In this document: positions 17,668-27,170 of the stretch, in pieces
Layout of the letters: the number at the start of each line of letters is the position of its first letter
Position numbering within the stretch: position 1 is the first letter of the stretch
Assembly (NCBI GenBank): GCA_965145485.1
Contig: CBCTCU010000009.1
Coordinates: 1-64,000 of the forward strand
Length of the DNA stretch: 64,000 nt
Direction: 5' to 3'
Source: CABQCM01 sp965145485
GTDB lineage: Bacteria; Bacillota; Clostridia; Oscillospirales; Acutalibacteraceae
Program-made: the position numbers and the translations under genes
Notes under the pieces: model-generated
Databases searched by the model: none
Told to the model about the DNA's origin: nothing
What the model saw: only the letters and a program-made list of their open reading frames with translations

Positions 17668-20600
17668 TTACTTTACATACGGCTGGTCAAAATGGCAGTC
17701 ACGCGGGGTATCGGCAACCACCTTTTCGATGTACTCTTTGGGATAGCTCCAGATTTCCTTGACATCTTCCTCAAAGGTGCGCTCAGGCGCCTCGAAATTC
17801 GTCGCCCATTCTTTGCCTTCCTCGGTCGAGAGCATCTCCTGGATTTTCTGGGTGTAGAATTTCAGTTCCTTATACTGGGTCGAGGTGATGAAACCATCGC
17901 AGTAATAATCCTGCCACATCACGCCCGGAATGCCGCCCCCCTCGTACATGGCCTTGAGATAGGGGAACAAAGCGGTTGTGGTGTCGATGCAGGCTCCTTT
18001 GAGGGTCGTGTCCTCCAGGTTATAATCCACCACATACTTGGAATCGCCGTAATACGGATTGATCAGAGTGTCCCGCATATGGGCGATCATCGGCAGCTTG
18101 GACATGGTCAGGCCGGCCAGCGTGGAGTACTTGGTCATCTCGTAAGTTTCGGTCGGGGTCAGCGGGATGCCGTCGTAGTTGCTGCCGCCGAAGATCACGC
18201 CCGAGGCGGAGAGGATCTCCGGGATGACAGCGTTGCGGCGCTGCTCGTAGTAGAACTGGCGGTAATGCGGATTGGTGGTGGTGGGGGAGATCCCGGCAGC
18301 CAGCCAGGTCGACCCCTCATAGCGGATCCACAGCCGCGCATTGTCGATATCGGCCGTCTCAAACATGGTCTTATAGTCCTTAATGCGGGCGAGGGTACGG
18401 TAGACGTCCAGCTCGGCAACCGCGCGGGAACGCTCCTTGTACACGCCGGTCGAATTGGTAAAGTTGTACGCGCCGTAATGGGTCTCCTCATAAGTGCCGT
18501 CCTCGCGCGGGTCGATCTCGTCAAAGGAGGCGTAACTCGACCCATAGGCGGCGTTGAGGCTGGCAATGTCGGGATAAATGGTTTGCAGCCACTCCCGGTA
18601 TTGCAGAATACTGCGGGTATTGGCAAGGCCGAACCGCCAGTCATGGTCGATGGTCAGCCAACCCCAAGTATCCTCGGCCGCGATGGGCAGCACCCCGTCG
18701 CCCCGCATCCAGTACAGATCGCCATAGCGCTGCAAGGTATACTTGGCGAGAATGCCATTGGCCTCGTTCATATCCTTGGAACCCCATCCGTTGTAGGTCC
18801 CATTGATCTGCCCGCCGTTAATGTAATAGGCGTTGGTGGTCGAGGAGGTGGCGTTGTAGGGATAATTGCTGAACCCTTCCATCTCAAAGCCCATCACCCG
18901 CGCGGCGTCCATCATAAATTTGAAGGAGTCGTTGGCGTTGTTGTCATAGGCAAAGGCCATGGTGGAGGTCAGCAGGTTGATGCCCGCCTCTTTCATATTG
19001 CGCAGATCGTTGATCGCCGTGCTCAGCGCGTCGGGCCCCATCTGGACGTTGGCGCGCATATCGACCATGCTTTGGGTGACAAGCAACGGCTCGCGGGTCC
19101 CGTCCTCTTTAATATGGTAATTTTCGTTATAGGGATTGAGTTCCACCGACAGGGAATCGCTCTCCACCTCGATGGGAATGTGCACGGTGGCGATATCGGG
19201 GAAATCTTGATGCATGATCTTGAGCGACACGGTGGTATTCCACGGCGCGGGCTGGACATAGATCACACCGCTGGTAGGCGACTGCTCATCGGCGCTGATT
19301 ATGCTTTTGCTCTGGTAGGAGGACTGGAATTCCTCATACGATCCAATCCACTGGTTGCGCGTGATATTGTTGTAGCTGACGTATTCCACTGGATTAGGCT
19401 GGGTAACTCCCCCCTCCTCTGTGACGGTAAACTCAAAGGTTGCCTCGCCTATCGAACGGCCGCCCACGTAGTTGGACGCCCAGCCGTTGGCCGTCTGCTC
19501 GTTGCGCAGCTGGGTATAAATGACGATCCGGTAATCCCCCGGCGACAGGCGATAGCGGTTGTTATTGATATCGGTGTGCTGCTGGATAAAGAGCAGCCAC
19601 ATATCCCCTTCCTCGCCCGGATAGAGGTAGTCGTAAAGGCGCTGCATGTAGTTGTCGGTCGACGGATTGATGGCCTGCTCGTAGACGCCCTCGCTGTTCT
19701 TTTTAAACAGCGCCGGGCAGAAGTTAAAGGCGCCGTTGCCCTCGCTGTCGAGGATGGTGTTACCGGTGTTTTTAAAGCCAAAATTAAACCATACGATATC
19801 GTCCTGCGACGAGACGGTTCCCGACTTAATCAGCTCGCTGGTCTCATAAGCCGGATAATTGGTGCCCTGCGTGTCGTCAAAATTATACTTCCAGCTGGGT
19901 GCATAACCATCCTGAATGTTTCCGGCGACATAGCCGTTGTAGGTAAACTCAAAGTCAATCTCTCCCGGCAGATTGCAGTCAAAGTAGTTGCCGGCGGAGT
20001 CCTCATACCGGTCGGGCTCCTCATAGGTCGTCGCGCTGATGTGCAGCGGCGTCACCGGGAAATAACTGGTGAGGGTGTACTCAATGGGCACCGCGTCGTA
20101 AGCGGTCACATTTTTGGGCATGGTGTAATGAAGCACGGACCCGTTGAGCTCGATGGTACCGCTGACCTTTTCGGCGTTGTCGTATTTGTTGAGCGTGCCC
20201 AGACGCGCCGCCGCATTGGAGGCCGGCGTATAAATCAGCTTGCCGTCGTCGGTAATGCCGCAGTTCTCCACATCGGCGGCCTCCGGATTCTGCCCGTACT
20301 GCTCAAGCAGCGCCTCCACGTCCTCCAAATTAGCTTCCCCGTTGTCCACAAAGTCCTCGCCGGTCGCATTATAATAGGCGTCCCGGCTGGCATAATACCG
20401 TTCTTCCCCTGTCATATCGGCTGGAAACACTGTAATCAACTCCACGGAATATTGTAATATGAGCAACGCATCGGCGGCATCGACCACCCCATTGCCGTTT
20501 GTGTCGGCCGCCACGAGCGCATCACCGGTCAGCTCCGTGAGCTGAACCGAATACTGTAGCACCCTGAGCGCGTCGCTCGCATCGATCGTGCCGTTGTTGT

Positions 20601-20706
20601 CCACATCCCCTGTCGGGACATTTCCCACAGCCGAAGCGGGCGACCATGGCGCTGACAGCATGCAACAACACAGCAGCAGGGCCAACGCCATTTTGTAGAT
20701 TCGCAT
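17668..20706 (-). CDS. Secreted glycoside-hydrolase-like protein with N-terminal dockerin
   Basis: 1012 residues. Start ATG 20706 opens a signal peptide (MRIYKMALALLLCCCMLSAP, cleaved near ASA-VG). Residues 33–90 are a type I dockerin with two EF-hand-like repeats (GDVDNNGTIDASDALRVLQY and ADTNGNGVVDAADALLILQY), placed unusually at the N-terminus. A beta-rich middle region follows. The C-terminal half resembles the TIM-barrel catalytic domain of GH42-type beta-galactosidases (ILQYREWLQTIYPDIASLNA, then SFDEIDP), but I could not assign the two catalytic glutamates. Likely an extracellular carbohydrate-active enzyme that docks to a cohesin. GGAGG lies 11 bases before the start. Substrate unknown. 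Confidence 0.75.
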   Translation of the reverse strand: MRIYKMALALLLCCCMLSAPWSPASAVGNVPTGDVDNNGTIDASDALRVLQYSVQLTELTGDALVAADTNGNGVVDAADALLILQYSVELITVFPADMTGEERYYASRDAYYNATGEDFVDNGEANLEDVEALLEQYGQNPEAADVENCGITDDGKLIYTPASNAAARLGTLNKYDNAEKVSGTIELNGSVLHYTMPKNVTAYDAVPIEYTLTSYFPVTPLHISATTYEEPDRYEDSAGNYFDCNLPGEIDFEFTYNGYVAGNIQDGYAPSWKYNFDDTQGTNYPAYETSELIKSGTVSSQDDIVWFNFGFKNTGNTILDSEGNGAFNFCPALFKKNSEGVYEQAINPSTDNYMQRLYDYLYPGEEGDMWLLFIQQHTDINNNRYRLSPGDYRIVIYTQLRNEQTANGWASNYVGGRSIGEATFEFTVTEEGGVTQPNPVEYVSYNNITRNQWIGSYEEFQSSYQSKSIISADEQSPTSGVIYVQPAPWNTTVSLKIMHQDFPDIATVHIPIEVESDSLSVELNPYNENYHIKEDGTREPLLVTQSMVDMRANVQMGPDALSTAINDLRNMKEAGINLLTSTMAFAYDNNANDSFKFMMDAARVMGFEMEGFSNYPYNATSSTTNAYYINGGQINGTYNGWGSKDMNEANGILAKYTLQRYGDLYWMRGDGVLPIAAEDTWGWLTIDHDWRFGLANTRSILQYREWLQTIYPDIASLNAAYGSSYASFDEIDPREDGTYEETHYGAYNFTNSTGVYKERSRAVAELDVYRTLARIKDYKTMFETADIDNARLWIRYEGSTWLAAGISPTTTNPHYRQFYYEQRRNAVIPEILSASGVIFGGSNYDGIPLTPTETYEMTKYSTLAGLTMSKLPMIAHMRDTLINPYYGDSKYVVDYNLEDTTLKGACIDTTTALFPYLKAMYEGGGIPGVMWQDYYCDGFITSTQYKELKFYTQKIQEMLSTEEGKEWATNFEAPERTFEEDVKEIWSYPKEYIEKVVADTPRDCHFDQPYVK

Positions 20707-21094
20707 GATATGCTTTCCCTCCATCTCCTCAAGCGATCCCCTTTTGAGCCAGCCAGTAAAACCCAACGCGAAATATTTCTGTGATTTTACGAAAATGTTA
20801 TGCAAAGCCACAGGTTTCATGGTATCATGATACATAGGATTTCACTTTACCAGTTGGGTTTTCCTTTGACGAGTACATATCCAAAAGGCGAATGCTTTCC
20901 AAATTTGTACCCATTATAACACATCTTCTAAAAAATAAAAGACTAAATTTAAAAAACTGGGAAAATTATCGTTCTAATCTGGAGAACCGTGCATGGGGCG
21001 GTGGACAAAGCAAAATTCCTTGTGATAAACTGGGATTAAAATCGCACTCAAATGCATATTGGAACCAGTTGAATAAGGAAGGAGAGTTCCATCG
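20707..21094. other. Divergent intergenic region between dockerin gene and rrf2
   Basis: About 390 AT-rich bases, in contrast to the GC-rich surroundings. A perfect 12-base palindrome GTATCATGATAC lies at 20822–20833 upstream of the minus-strand gene, and a TATAAT-like box on the minus strand near 20915 has only a poor -35. This is the natural site for regulation of the dockerin gene; no known operator was recognised. Confidence 0.45.
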
Positions 21095-21502
21095 ATGAAA
21101 ATATCCACCAAGGGGCGGTATGCCCTTCGCCTGATGGTCGACATAGCCTCCCGGCAGGCTGACCTGCCTGTCTCGCTGAAAGAGATAGCTACACGGCAAA
21201 ATATATCGATCAAATATCTCGAGCAGATTGTCACCCGCCTTTGCCGGGCGGGCCTGCTGGAAAGCGTTCGTGGGCCCCAGGGGGGATATTTGCTGACCCG
21301 GCGGCCCGAAGAGTATACCGCTGGGGATATCCTGCGGGTAACCGAGGGTAGCCTCGCGCCGGTGGCCTGCCTGGTTGGGAAATACAACGAATGCCCCCGC
21401 CGCGACAGCTGCCCTACCCTGCCCTTTTGGACTGGGCTGCGCGACGTCATCGACCAGTATATTGACAGCGTCACCCTCAAACAGCTAACCGCTGGCGCCT
21501 AA
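21095..21502 (+). CDS. Rrf2/IscR-type transcriptional regulator
   Basis: 135-residue winged-helix regulator. The N-terminus MKISTKGRYALRLMVDIA and the block ISIKYLEQIVTRLCRAGLLE...GPQGGYLL are diagnostic of Rrf2. Three cysteines spaced C-x8-C-x5-C (ACLVGKYNECPRRDSC) match the cluster ligands of IscR-like members, so it probably senses iron-sulfur status or redox stress. GGAG-type SD before ATG. Unusually, no nifS/nifU genes follow; it sits between two dockerin-protein genes. Target genes are unknown; the divergent region upstream is a candidate site. Confidence 0.92.
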   Translation: MKISTKGRYALRLMVDIASRQADLPVSLKEIATRQNISIKYLEQIVTRLCRAGLLESVRGPQGGYLLTRRPEEYTAGDILRVTEGSLAPVACLVGKYNECPRRDSCPTLPFWTGLRDVIDQYIDSVTLKQLTAGA

Positions 21503-21635
21503 AATGCAGTAACAACGGCGCAGAGGGCAGAGGTCTTGCTTTGCGTGCTTTTCCATTGGTGAGATGGAGAAAGCAAGCGAAAGCCGAATGGTTGCTTCGT
21601 ACAAAAACCTTGACTTTTGGAAAGAAGGTTACTTT

Positions 21636-24600
21636 ATGCGGTTTCGGCACAGCCTGACCACGCTTCTCGCCGTCCTGCTTCTCCTGGGCACATTTCGCAC
21701 GGATTATGCTGTGTCGGCCCACACCGGCAATGCATCCCAGGCCGCTTTGACCCAGGAGGATGTTTTATCCATCCTGACCGGTTCGGAGGCATACGCCGAT
21801 GACGAGACCGTAGAGCTTTGCCTGACGCTGGATACGCCCGGCGCCGCCGACCGCATCGAGCAGGGAACGGATGAAGCAGAAGCCGTTCAAGCGGTTGCCT
21901 GCGAACAACAGGCCCTGTTAGAGAAACTGCGCGCCTCCATCGAGGGGAGCGAACTGGTCGCGAGCAACGGATACCTGGTCAACACTTTGACCGTGCGCGT
22001 GCCGGCCCAAGCGGCCGCGGCGGCAGCCGCATTGCCGGGGGTGGCCAACGCCGCGCGCGCCGGATGGTATACCCTCCCGGTTTTGCCCGCCTCCGAAGAG
22101 GCTGTGGCCGGTAGCACCATGCAGCCGTCGGCCCAGTCCCAGGCCGGGCAGGGACAGGTGATTGCGGTCATCGACACAGGAATCGATTTATCCCATGAGG
22201 CGATGACCCTGGACGATCCAAGCGCGGTCAAGTTGACCAGAGAGCAGGCCGGTGCGTTGATCGAGTCGATCGGTTACGGGCAATATTATAGCGATAAGAT
22301 ACCCTTTTACTATAATTATGCCGACGGCTCTACCGCGATGCTGGATCAAACCAATCAGCAGCACGGGATGCACGTAGCCGGTATCTGTGCAGGCAACTCC
22401 GATACCCTGCAAGGGATCGCGCCACAGGCCCAGATCCTGGCCATGCGGGTTTTTGGCGAGGGGTCGCAGGAAGCCCCCGACTACGCCGTGGTGGCCGCTG
22501 TGGAAGATGCGGTGCGCCTTGGCGCCGACGTCATCAACCTCAGCCTGGGCAGCTCGTTTGGATTCTCCTCCCTTGGCAGCGAGGCCTATCAGGAGGCGGT
22601 CGCGGCCGCCAGAGAGCGTGGCATTCTCGTGGTTGCGGCGGCCGGCAACGACGGGCGTTCCGACGTCGTTCAAGCCAACGGACGAGCCGCTTATGTCCTA
22701 GGCGAATCCCTGTACGATAACGCTACCGTCAGCGCGCCGGCATGCTATGACGGCTTCGTGTCGGTGGCCGCAGCGAAAAACGCTCAGGAGCTGGCCAGCT
22801 TTAGCTCCTTTGGCCCTGCGCCCGATTTGTCCTTTTCCCCTTTTGTCACGGCGTTGGGCGTGGACATCAACTCAAGCCTCAATGCCAATGAGTACGGCAG
22901 CAAAAGCGGTACTTCCATGGCCGCGCCGGCGGTATCGGGCGCTTTTGCGGTTTTAGCCCAGTCGCTGGCCGACCGCGGGATGCTTCCCGAGGGAACGCAG
23001 CGTGCCGATCTGCTATCCGCCATATTGATGAACACGGCTCAACCGATAGCATCGGGCTCCCGGACTGTCAGCATCCGGGGACAGGGGGCGGGGCTGATTG
23101 ACCTCGACGCAGCCACCGCCGCCACCGTAATCGCGGTCGCCAGCGACGGCCGCCCGGTGATCGAGCTGGGCCGTTTGTATCCGGACGAGCAGCCGGTGAT
23201 CGAAATCCCCCTGACTCTCCACAATCTGGGGACGCAGCGGGTGGAATACCGCGTTGTCTCTCAGCCAGTGCTGACGGAGGATACCGCAACCACCTCCCTC
23301 TACTGCCGTGCGCTGGACGGTGCGCTCATGGAGGCTTCGGATGCCCTCGTTTCCCTGGATGCGGGAGAAAGCAAAACGGTTGTATTCACCTTATATCTTC
23401 CGGTCGCGGCAAAGGGATATGTCGAGGGCTATCTCTATTTAGCCGGCGATGGCGCGCCCGATCTGAGCGTCCCCTATCTTGGTTTTGCCGGCGAATGGGA
23501 GGACCCCATGGTGATCACCGAGGGGGAATACGCGCCCATACTGGCCTCCCCCACCCTGGAAGGGACGTCGATCGTGTATCAGCCGACCACCGTCCTCTCC
23601 CCCAATGGAGACGGCTACGGCGATATGGCGGTGCCTCTTTTTTATCAGCTGCGCAATGCGCTGCAGACCGAATATTCCCTTTATGACGCCAACGGAAACC
23701 TCGTGGCCGAATGCGCGCGTTACCAGGGGGTTCCCAAGGACAGCTATACGCTGCTGCGTTCCGGCGGCCTGACCGCCAAAGCCTTGGAAGGCAGCGGCAT
23801 GCTTTATCTCTTCACCGTTTACCTCTTTGATTCGTTCACCAATACCTACCGCCCTCTGGCCGACGGCAGGTACACAATACAAATCACCTTAACCGCTGAG
23901 GACGGCATATCGGAGTCCATTCAGCTTCCCCTGCAAATTGATACCACCTCGCCTATCCTGGCGTCGGCCTACGGCAATGCCGACCAGGCGATCATCCTTT
24001 GGTCAGAGGCTCTGCGGGCCGACGGCGCGGCGGTTTTGTACGATCCGGATACCGGCGAGGCGGTCGACGACGCACAAGCCTATCTGGATGCCGATGGCGC
24101 CCTCCATATCCTCCCCGGCCGGCACCGCCGTCTGGGCCTTGCCGTGGCGGACGAAGGGCTCAATCTTGCCTACTACACCCTGGAATTCACGCAGGATGGG
24201 GTCTATGCTGCGGTGTCCGATCCTCTGCCGAGCCGCCGCACGCTCGATCCGTCGGCTGCCAGCGGGACGGCGGATGGTTTTACCTGGGTGACTCCCCCGC
24301 CCGAGGCCATAGGCCTTGATACCCCTGGCTATGACCCGGAAACCGGCTGTATCACCCTGACCGCGCGATCCCCCTCCTCCCCTCTCAACCTGCGCTATGC
24401 CGGTAGCGGGCAACCCGTGCTGTGGTCGGCCGACGCACAAGACCCCACCCTGCTCACCATACAGTTGGAAGTGAAAGAGGGCTATCACGCCTTCACCATT
24501 GTGGACGATGGGTTTGCTGATGAGCTGACCGGGGCGTACTATGCCGACCTGACCCCGCCCGAAATCCAGACCGACCTTACGGCGCAGCAGGCTTCCTGGC

Positions 24601-25049
24601 TGCCCGATTACTTGGAAGGAATTCTCCCGGCGGGTGGAGAACTGGATTTTATGGTCACACTGCAGGACAATCAGCCTTACGGCATGACCGGTGCACTCAA
24701 CAATACTGTGCTCTGGGCCGGGCAGCAAAGCCGCTGGACAACGTCGTTTTCCCTGACGGCTCAGGAGGGGGCGGTACTGCGCATCGCCTGCCTGGATGCT
24801 TTGGGCAACTACACCGAGCAGGCCTATCTCATCACCAGTAGGGACTGGCAAAGGGGAGATATCAATGGGGATGGACAGGCCGACGCTGCCGACGCCCTGA
24901 TGATATTGCAGCACTCGGTGCAGCTCTTACAATTGAATGCGGCGGAGCAGGCGGTAGCCGATACCGACAGCAGCATGTCGGTCGACGCGCTCGACGCATT
25001 GTATGTGCTTCAGTATAGCGTAGGGCTTCTGCCTTCCCTCTATTTTTAG
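21636..25049 (+). CDS. Secreted subtilisin-family (S8) protease with C-terminal dockerin
   Basis: 1137 residues. Signal peptide at 1–27 or so, then an inhibitor-like propeptide. The S8 catalytic domain has Asp180 in VIAVIDTGID, His243 in QQHGMHVAGIC and Ser427 in SGTSMAAPAVSG, with the oxyanion Asn in AAAGNDG. Long beta-sandwich regions follow, including LSPNGDGYGDM and several Fn3-like blocks, as in C5a-peptidase/lactocepin relatives. Residues 1074–1132 form a type I dockerin: GDINGDGQADAADALMILQH and VDALDALYVLQYSVGLL. ATG 21636 is preceded by AGAAGG; the upstream in-frame extension lacks a signal peptide start. A cell-surface or cohesin-docked protease is inferred. Confidence 0.92.
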   Translation: MRFRHSLTTLLAVLLLLGTFRTDYAVSAHTGNASQAALTQEDVLSILTGSEAYADDETVELCLTLDTPGAADRIEQGTDEAEAVQAVACEQQALLEKLRASIEGSELVASNGYLVNTLTVRVPAQAAAAAAALPGVANAARAGWYTLPVLPASEEAVAGSTMQPSAQSQAGQGQVIAVIDTGIDLSHEAMTLDDPSAVKLTREQAGALIESIGYGQYYSDKIPFYYNYADGSTAMLDQTNQQHGMHVAGICAGNSDTLQGIAPQAQILAMRVFGEGSQEAPDYAVVAAVEDAVRLGADVINLSLGSSFGFSSLGSEAYQEAVAAARERGILVVAAAGNDGRSDVVQANGRAAYVLGESLYDNATVSAPACYDGFVSVAAAKNAQELASFSSFGPAPDLSFSPFVTALGVDINSSLNANEYGSKSGTSMAAPAVSGAFAVLAQSLADRGMLPEGTQRADLLSAILMNTAQPIASGSRTVSIRGQGAGLIDLDAATAATVIAVASDGRPVIELGRLYPDEQPVIEIPLTLHNLGTQRVEYRVVSQPVLTEDTATTSLYCRALDGALMEASDALVSLDAGESKTVVFTLYLPVAAKGYVEGYLYLAGDGAPDLSVPYLGFAGEWEDPMVITEGEYAPILASPTLEGTSIVYQPTTVLSPNGDGYGDMAVPLFYQLRNALQTEYSLYDANGNLVAECARYQGVPKDSYTLLRSGGLTAKALEGSGMLYLFTVYLFDSFTNTYRPLADGRYTIQITLTAEDGISESIQLPLQIDTTSPILASAYGNADQAIILWSEALRADGAAVLYDPDTGEAVDDAQAYLDADGALHILPGRHRRLGLAVADEGLNLAYYTLEFTQDGVYAAVSDPLPSRRTLDPSAASGTADGFTWVTPPPEAIGLDTPGYDPETGCITLTARSPSSPLNLRYAGSGQPVLWSADAQDPTLLTIQLEVKEGYHAFTIVDDGFADELTGAYYADLTPPEIQTDLTAQQASWLPDYLEGILPAGGELDFMVTLQDNQPYGMTGALNNTVLWAGQQSRWTTSFSLTAQEGAVLRIACLDALGNYTEQAYLITSRDWQRGDINGDGQADAADALMILQHSVQLLQLNAAEQAVADTDSSMSVDALDALYVLQYSVGLLPSLYF

Positions 25050-25769
25050 CCGGATATATCCCAATTGAACCATTCGCCTACTGAGGCCTTCCCATGCCTT
25101 GGAAGGGCCTGCTATCGACGCTCTCTTCAGGGGGCGTCGGAATCGCCTCTGGCTCCTGGCGCTCCGCCATCCGGCGGCAGAGCAGCGACCCCGCCGGTTT
25201 CGATATTCCGATATAAGGAAACATGTGCGTTCCTTATCAATGCCTGGTTTGCCTGCCCTCGGCCCTACCAGGAAGGTTATTGGGCCAAAGTGGAAATCAA
25301 AACCACTCGTAACCGAGCGATTTGCGGTGCACTCGTTCAACCAGATTTTTTATGTTCAAAGCGGCAAAAATAAGAGGAGCGGTTTCACCGCTCCTTTCCC
25401 TATGGTCGTGGTTGCCAAACGCTCCGTTGCTTGCTGGATGGAATCCAACACTTAGGATATCTGGTTGTGTGATACGCCGGCATTCCCAAACGGCCTGGAT
25501 CGGGTATCACATGAGAGGAGTTCGCTGCCTTTTTCGGGCATTGCAGGATGTTTGCATAGCCGACGCTACATCCCAACAGGTCAGACGCACCGACGCCGCA
25601 AAAAGTCCACCGCCAAAGATGCCACTACTAGCGGTATTCCTTTTATGCCGATACGACCGAATCAGCCGCCATCAGGCCGTGCGTGGGCTGCGGAGCCGTG
25701 TCGCTTTTCTTTGAAAGAATGGGCTGATATCTGGATTTGCGGCCCAGATGTCCCAACAGACGCACTGCG
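25050..25769. other. Gene-poor interval after the protease gene
   Basis: About 720 bases. A short hairpin AGGAGCGG-TTTCA-CCGCTCCT with a weak T run at 25375–25398 may end the protease transcript. Overlapping open frames here lack SD sites and resemble no known protein. Confidence 0.5.
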
Positions 25770-25997
25770 TTACGGCAAGTCCGGATAATGGGTGTCATCC
25801 TCAAACTGGCGCCTTGGACTGTCAGTGAGAGGAACATCGTATAAATCCGTATAAGATTCCAATTCTTCCTCATCGGTGGCCGGTGTTGGAATCAGACCTG
25901 TGCATTCGGTGCTCGACGCAACCGTGCTGATACTGTCAAAGGGCATATTTTGCGCCCGCTGCCCGGCCGGCTTCGCTGCCTTATGCTTTTTATTCAA
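25770..25997 (-). CDS. Small conserved-looking protein of unknown function
   Basis: 75 residues from a TTG start preceded by AAAGGGTGA. The N-terminus is basic (NKKHKAAKPAGQRAQ); the rest is acidic with the block SSTECTGLIPTPATDEEELE, then SYTDLYDVP and a YPDLP C-terminus. I believe similar short proteins occur in clostridia, but I cannot name a function. No signal peptide or membrane segment. It lies downstream of, and on the same strand as, the XRE regulator gene, about 135 bases away. Confidence 0.6.
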   Translation of the reverse strand: MNKKHKAAKPAGQRAQNMPFDSISTVASSTECTGLIPTPATDEEELESYTDLYDVPLTDSPRRQFEDDTHYPDLP

Positions 25998-26132
25998 AGT
26001 GATTCACCCTTTCTGGTAGACTGCATGTATAGTGTGCGGCGTTTCGGCATCATCTATTCATAAGGCATTGGTTTCCGGCATCAAAAAACCGTTCTGCACT
26101 GCTACGGCAGAACGGAAGCTCATGGGACTAGG

Positions 26133-26438
26133 TTATTCCATTTCTTTTGGCTTGCGGTATTCTTCGATCATTTTCATTTCTTCGGGAGAATATAACTCGA
26201 TCATTTCCTCCTTGAGTACGATAGGAAAATCGGTTCTTCCGACCAGATAGTCGATAGAAACATCAAAGTAGTCGGCCAACATACACAACCTCTCGATGCT
26301 TGTCGAGGTTTTGCCATTTTCCAAGTCGCTGATTTGGGTACGTGTGATTCCAAGCAGGTTTGCGAGGGTAAGCTGGGTGCATTTCCGCGATTTGCGCAGT
26401 GTCTTTAGCCGCTGCGCAAAAATAATTTTTGAAAACAT
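26133..26438 (-). CDS. XRE-family (Cro/CI-type) transcriptional repressor
   Basis: 101 residues. The helix-turn-helix runs from about residue 7 to 60: AQRLKTLRKSRKCTQLTLAN, then LLGITRTQISDLENGK, with the usual LADYFDVSIDYLVGRTD end. The short acidic tail (ELYSPEEMKMIEEYRK) may mediate dimerisation. ATG 26438 with AGGGGG seven bases upstream is preferred over the longer open frame. The promoter region carries two GTAG-N7-CTAC elements likely to be its own operators. Resembles repressors of small mobile elements, but no phage or plasmid genes are nearby. Confidence 0.88.
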   Translation of the reverse strand: MFSKIIFAQRLKTLRKSRKCTQLTLANLLGITRTQISDLENGKTSTSIERLCMLADYFDVSIDYLVGRTDFPIVLKEEMIELYSPEEMKMIEEYRKPKEME

Positions 26439-26450
26439 GGCGTTACCCCC

Positions 26451-26479
26451 TTGACAAAGTAGGCAAAATCTACTATTAT
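26451..26479 (+). promoter_or_regulatory. Consensus plus-strand promoter diverging from the XRE gene
   Basis: TTGACA, exactly 17 bases, TATTAT. The spacer contains the first GTAG-N7-CTAC element. The minus-strand TATAAT (26475–26480) for the XRE gene overlaps this -10, so both promoters cannot be occupied at once. No plus-strand gene is visible downstream. Confidence 0.7.
26459..26473. promoter_or_regulatory. Putative XRE operator 1
   Basis: Inverted repeat GTAG-GCAAAAT-CTAC, inside the spacer of the plus-strand promoter. Confidence 0.6.
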
Positions 26480-26495
26480 ATTGTACGTAAGCATC

Positions 26496-26510
26496 GTAGA
26501 TTACACCTAC
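26496..26510. promoter_or_regulatory. Putative XRE operator 2
   Basis: Inverted repeat GTAG-ATTACAC-CTAC, extended by one pair each side to TCGTAG/CTACGA-type symmetry. It covers the -35 area of the minus-strand promoter and lies 37 bp centre to centre from operator 1. Confidence 0.6.
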
Positions 26511-26519
26511 GATTGTCAA

Positions 26520-27170
26520 TCAACACAACTTAAATATGGCTGGCCTTGCTCATCTATAACAAATATTGCCTGTTTCTTGGGCCTAGCCAATGATTGCCGT
26601 CGCCAAAATATTGTGCCCCGTTATCTCTAGCATCTGGGCGGCAGGACAATTGTTGTGTGTATTTACTGACGCATAAGGCAAAACATCATTTCATCCAAGC
26701 GCCGAATGCGGCGCGATATCCACCATCGCCAAACTTGTCTACCATCGCGCAACGAGTCCTTTGCATCGAAAAATGGCATCTTTCCTATAAATAAGTTTAA
26801 CCAATCCACAATCTGCGTGCAATGGTAAAACTTGCTCGAGCCATTTTGTGATGCAAAATTTTCTTGCTTATAATATAGCATAGATAGAAGGGATTATCAA
26901 GAAAGAATCCCAAAAATATTGGGAAAATTTTCACGTCCCCATGGGCACCGATAACAGCATTCACCGATTCCCCTAAAAAGCCGTTTCGCCGGTATTGTGC
27001 GAAACGGCTTTACTTTGTGCTTCAACATAATTTAACATCCGATTTGACCGTCGCAATTCGCATTAACCGCCATCATTATTATACAAATATTGCTATAAAT
27101 CAACAATTTCCATTGCACTACAAACGACATGCAGCTGTACAAATTGTTGTGTGTAATTTTTGAAATCAAA
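26520..27170. other. Gene-free interval, possible untranslated RNA
   Basis: About 650 comparatively AT-rich bases. A transcript from the promoter at 26451 would begin near 26486 and could end at the hairpin 26977–27011. No SD-preceded frame was found inside it. Confidence 0.4.
26977..27011. terminator. Bidirectional terminator-like hairpin
   Basis: A 13-bp perfect stem AAAGCCGTTTCGC/GCGAAACGGCTTT. The flanks are T-rich on the minus strand and moderately so on the plus strand. Confidence 0.65.

Noticed and set aside
17461..20457. A 998-codon open frame on the plus strand, antisense to the dockerin protein
   Set aside because: It mirrors a real gene with signal peptide and dockerin on the other strand. 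Its translation is a low-information His/Gly/Val-rich shadow, and it has no SD.
25065..25714. Overlapping plus-strand frames of 100–130 codons after the protease
   Set aside because: No SD sites, odd Cys/Arg-rich composition, no family resemblance, and frames overlap one another.
26475..26520. TTGACA at 26515–26520 (minus strand) as the -35 of the XRE promoter
   Set aside because: The spacing to TATAAT is 33 bases, far too long; the true -35 area is weak and overlaps operator 2.
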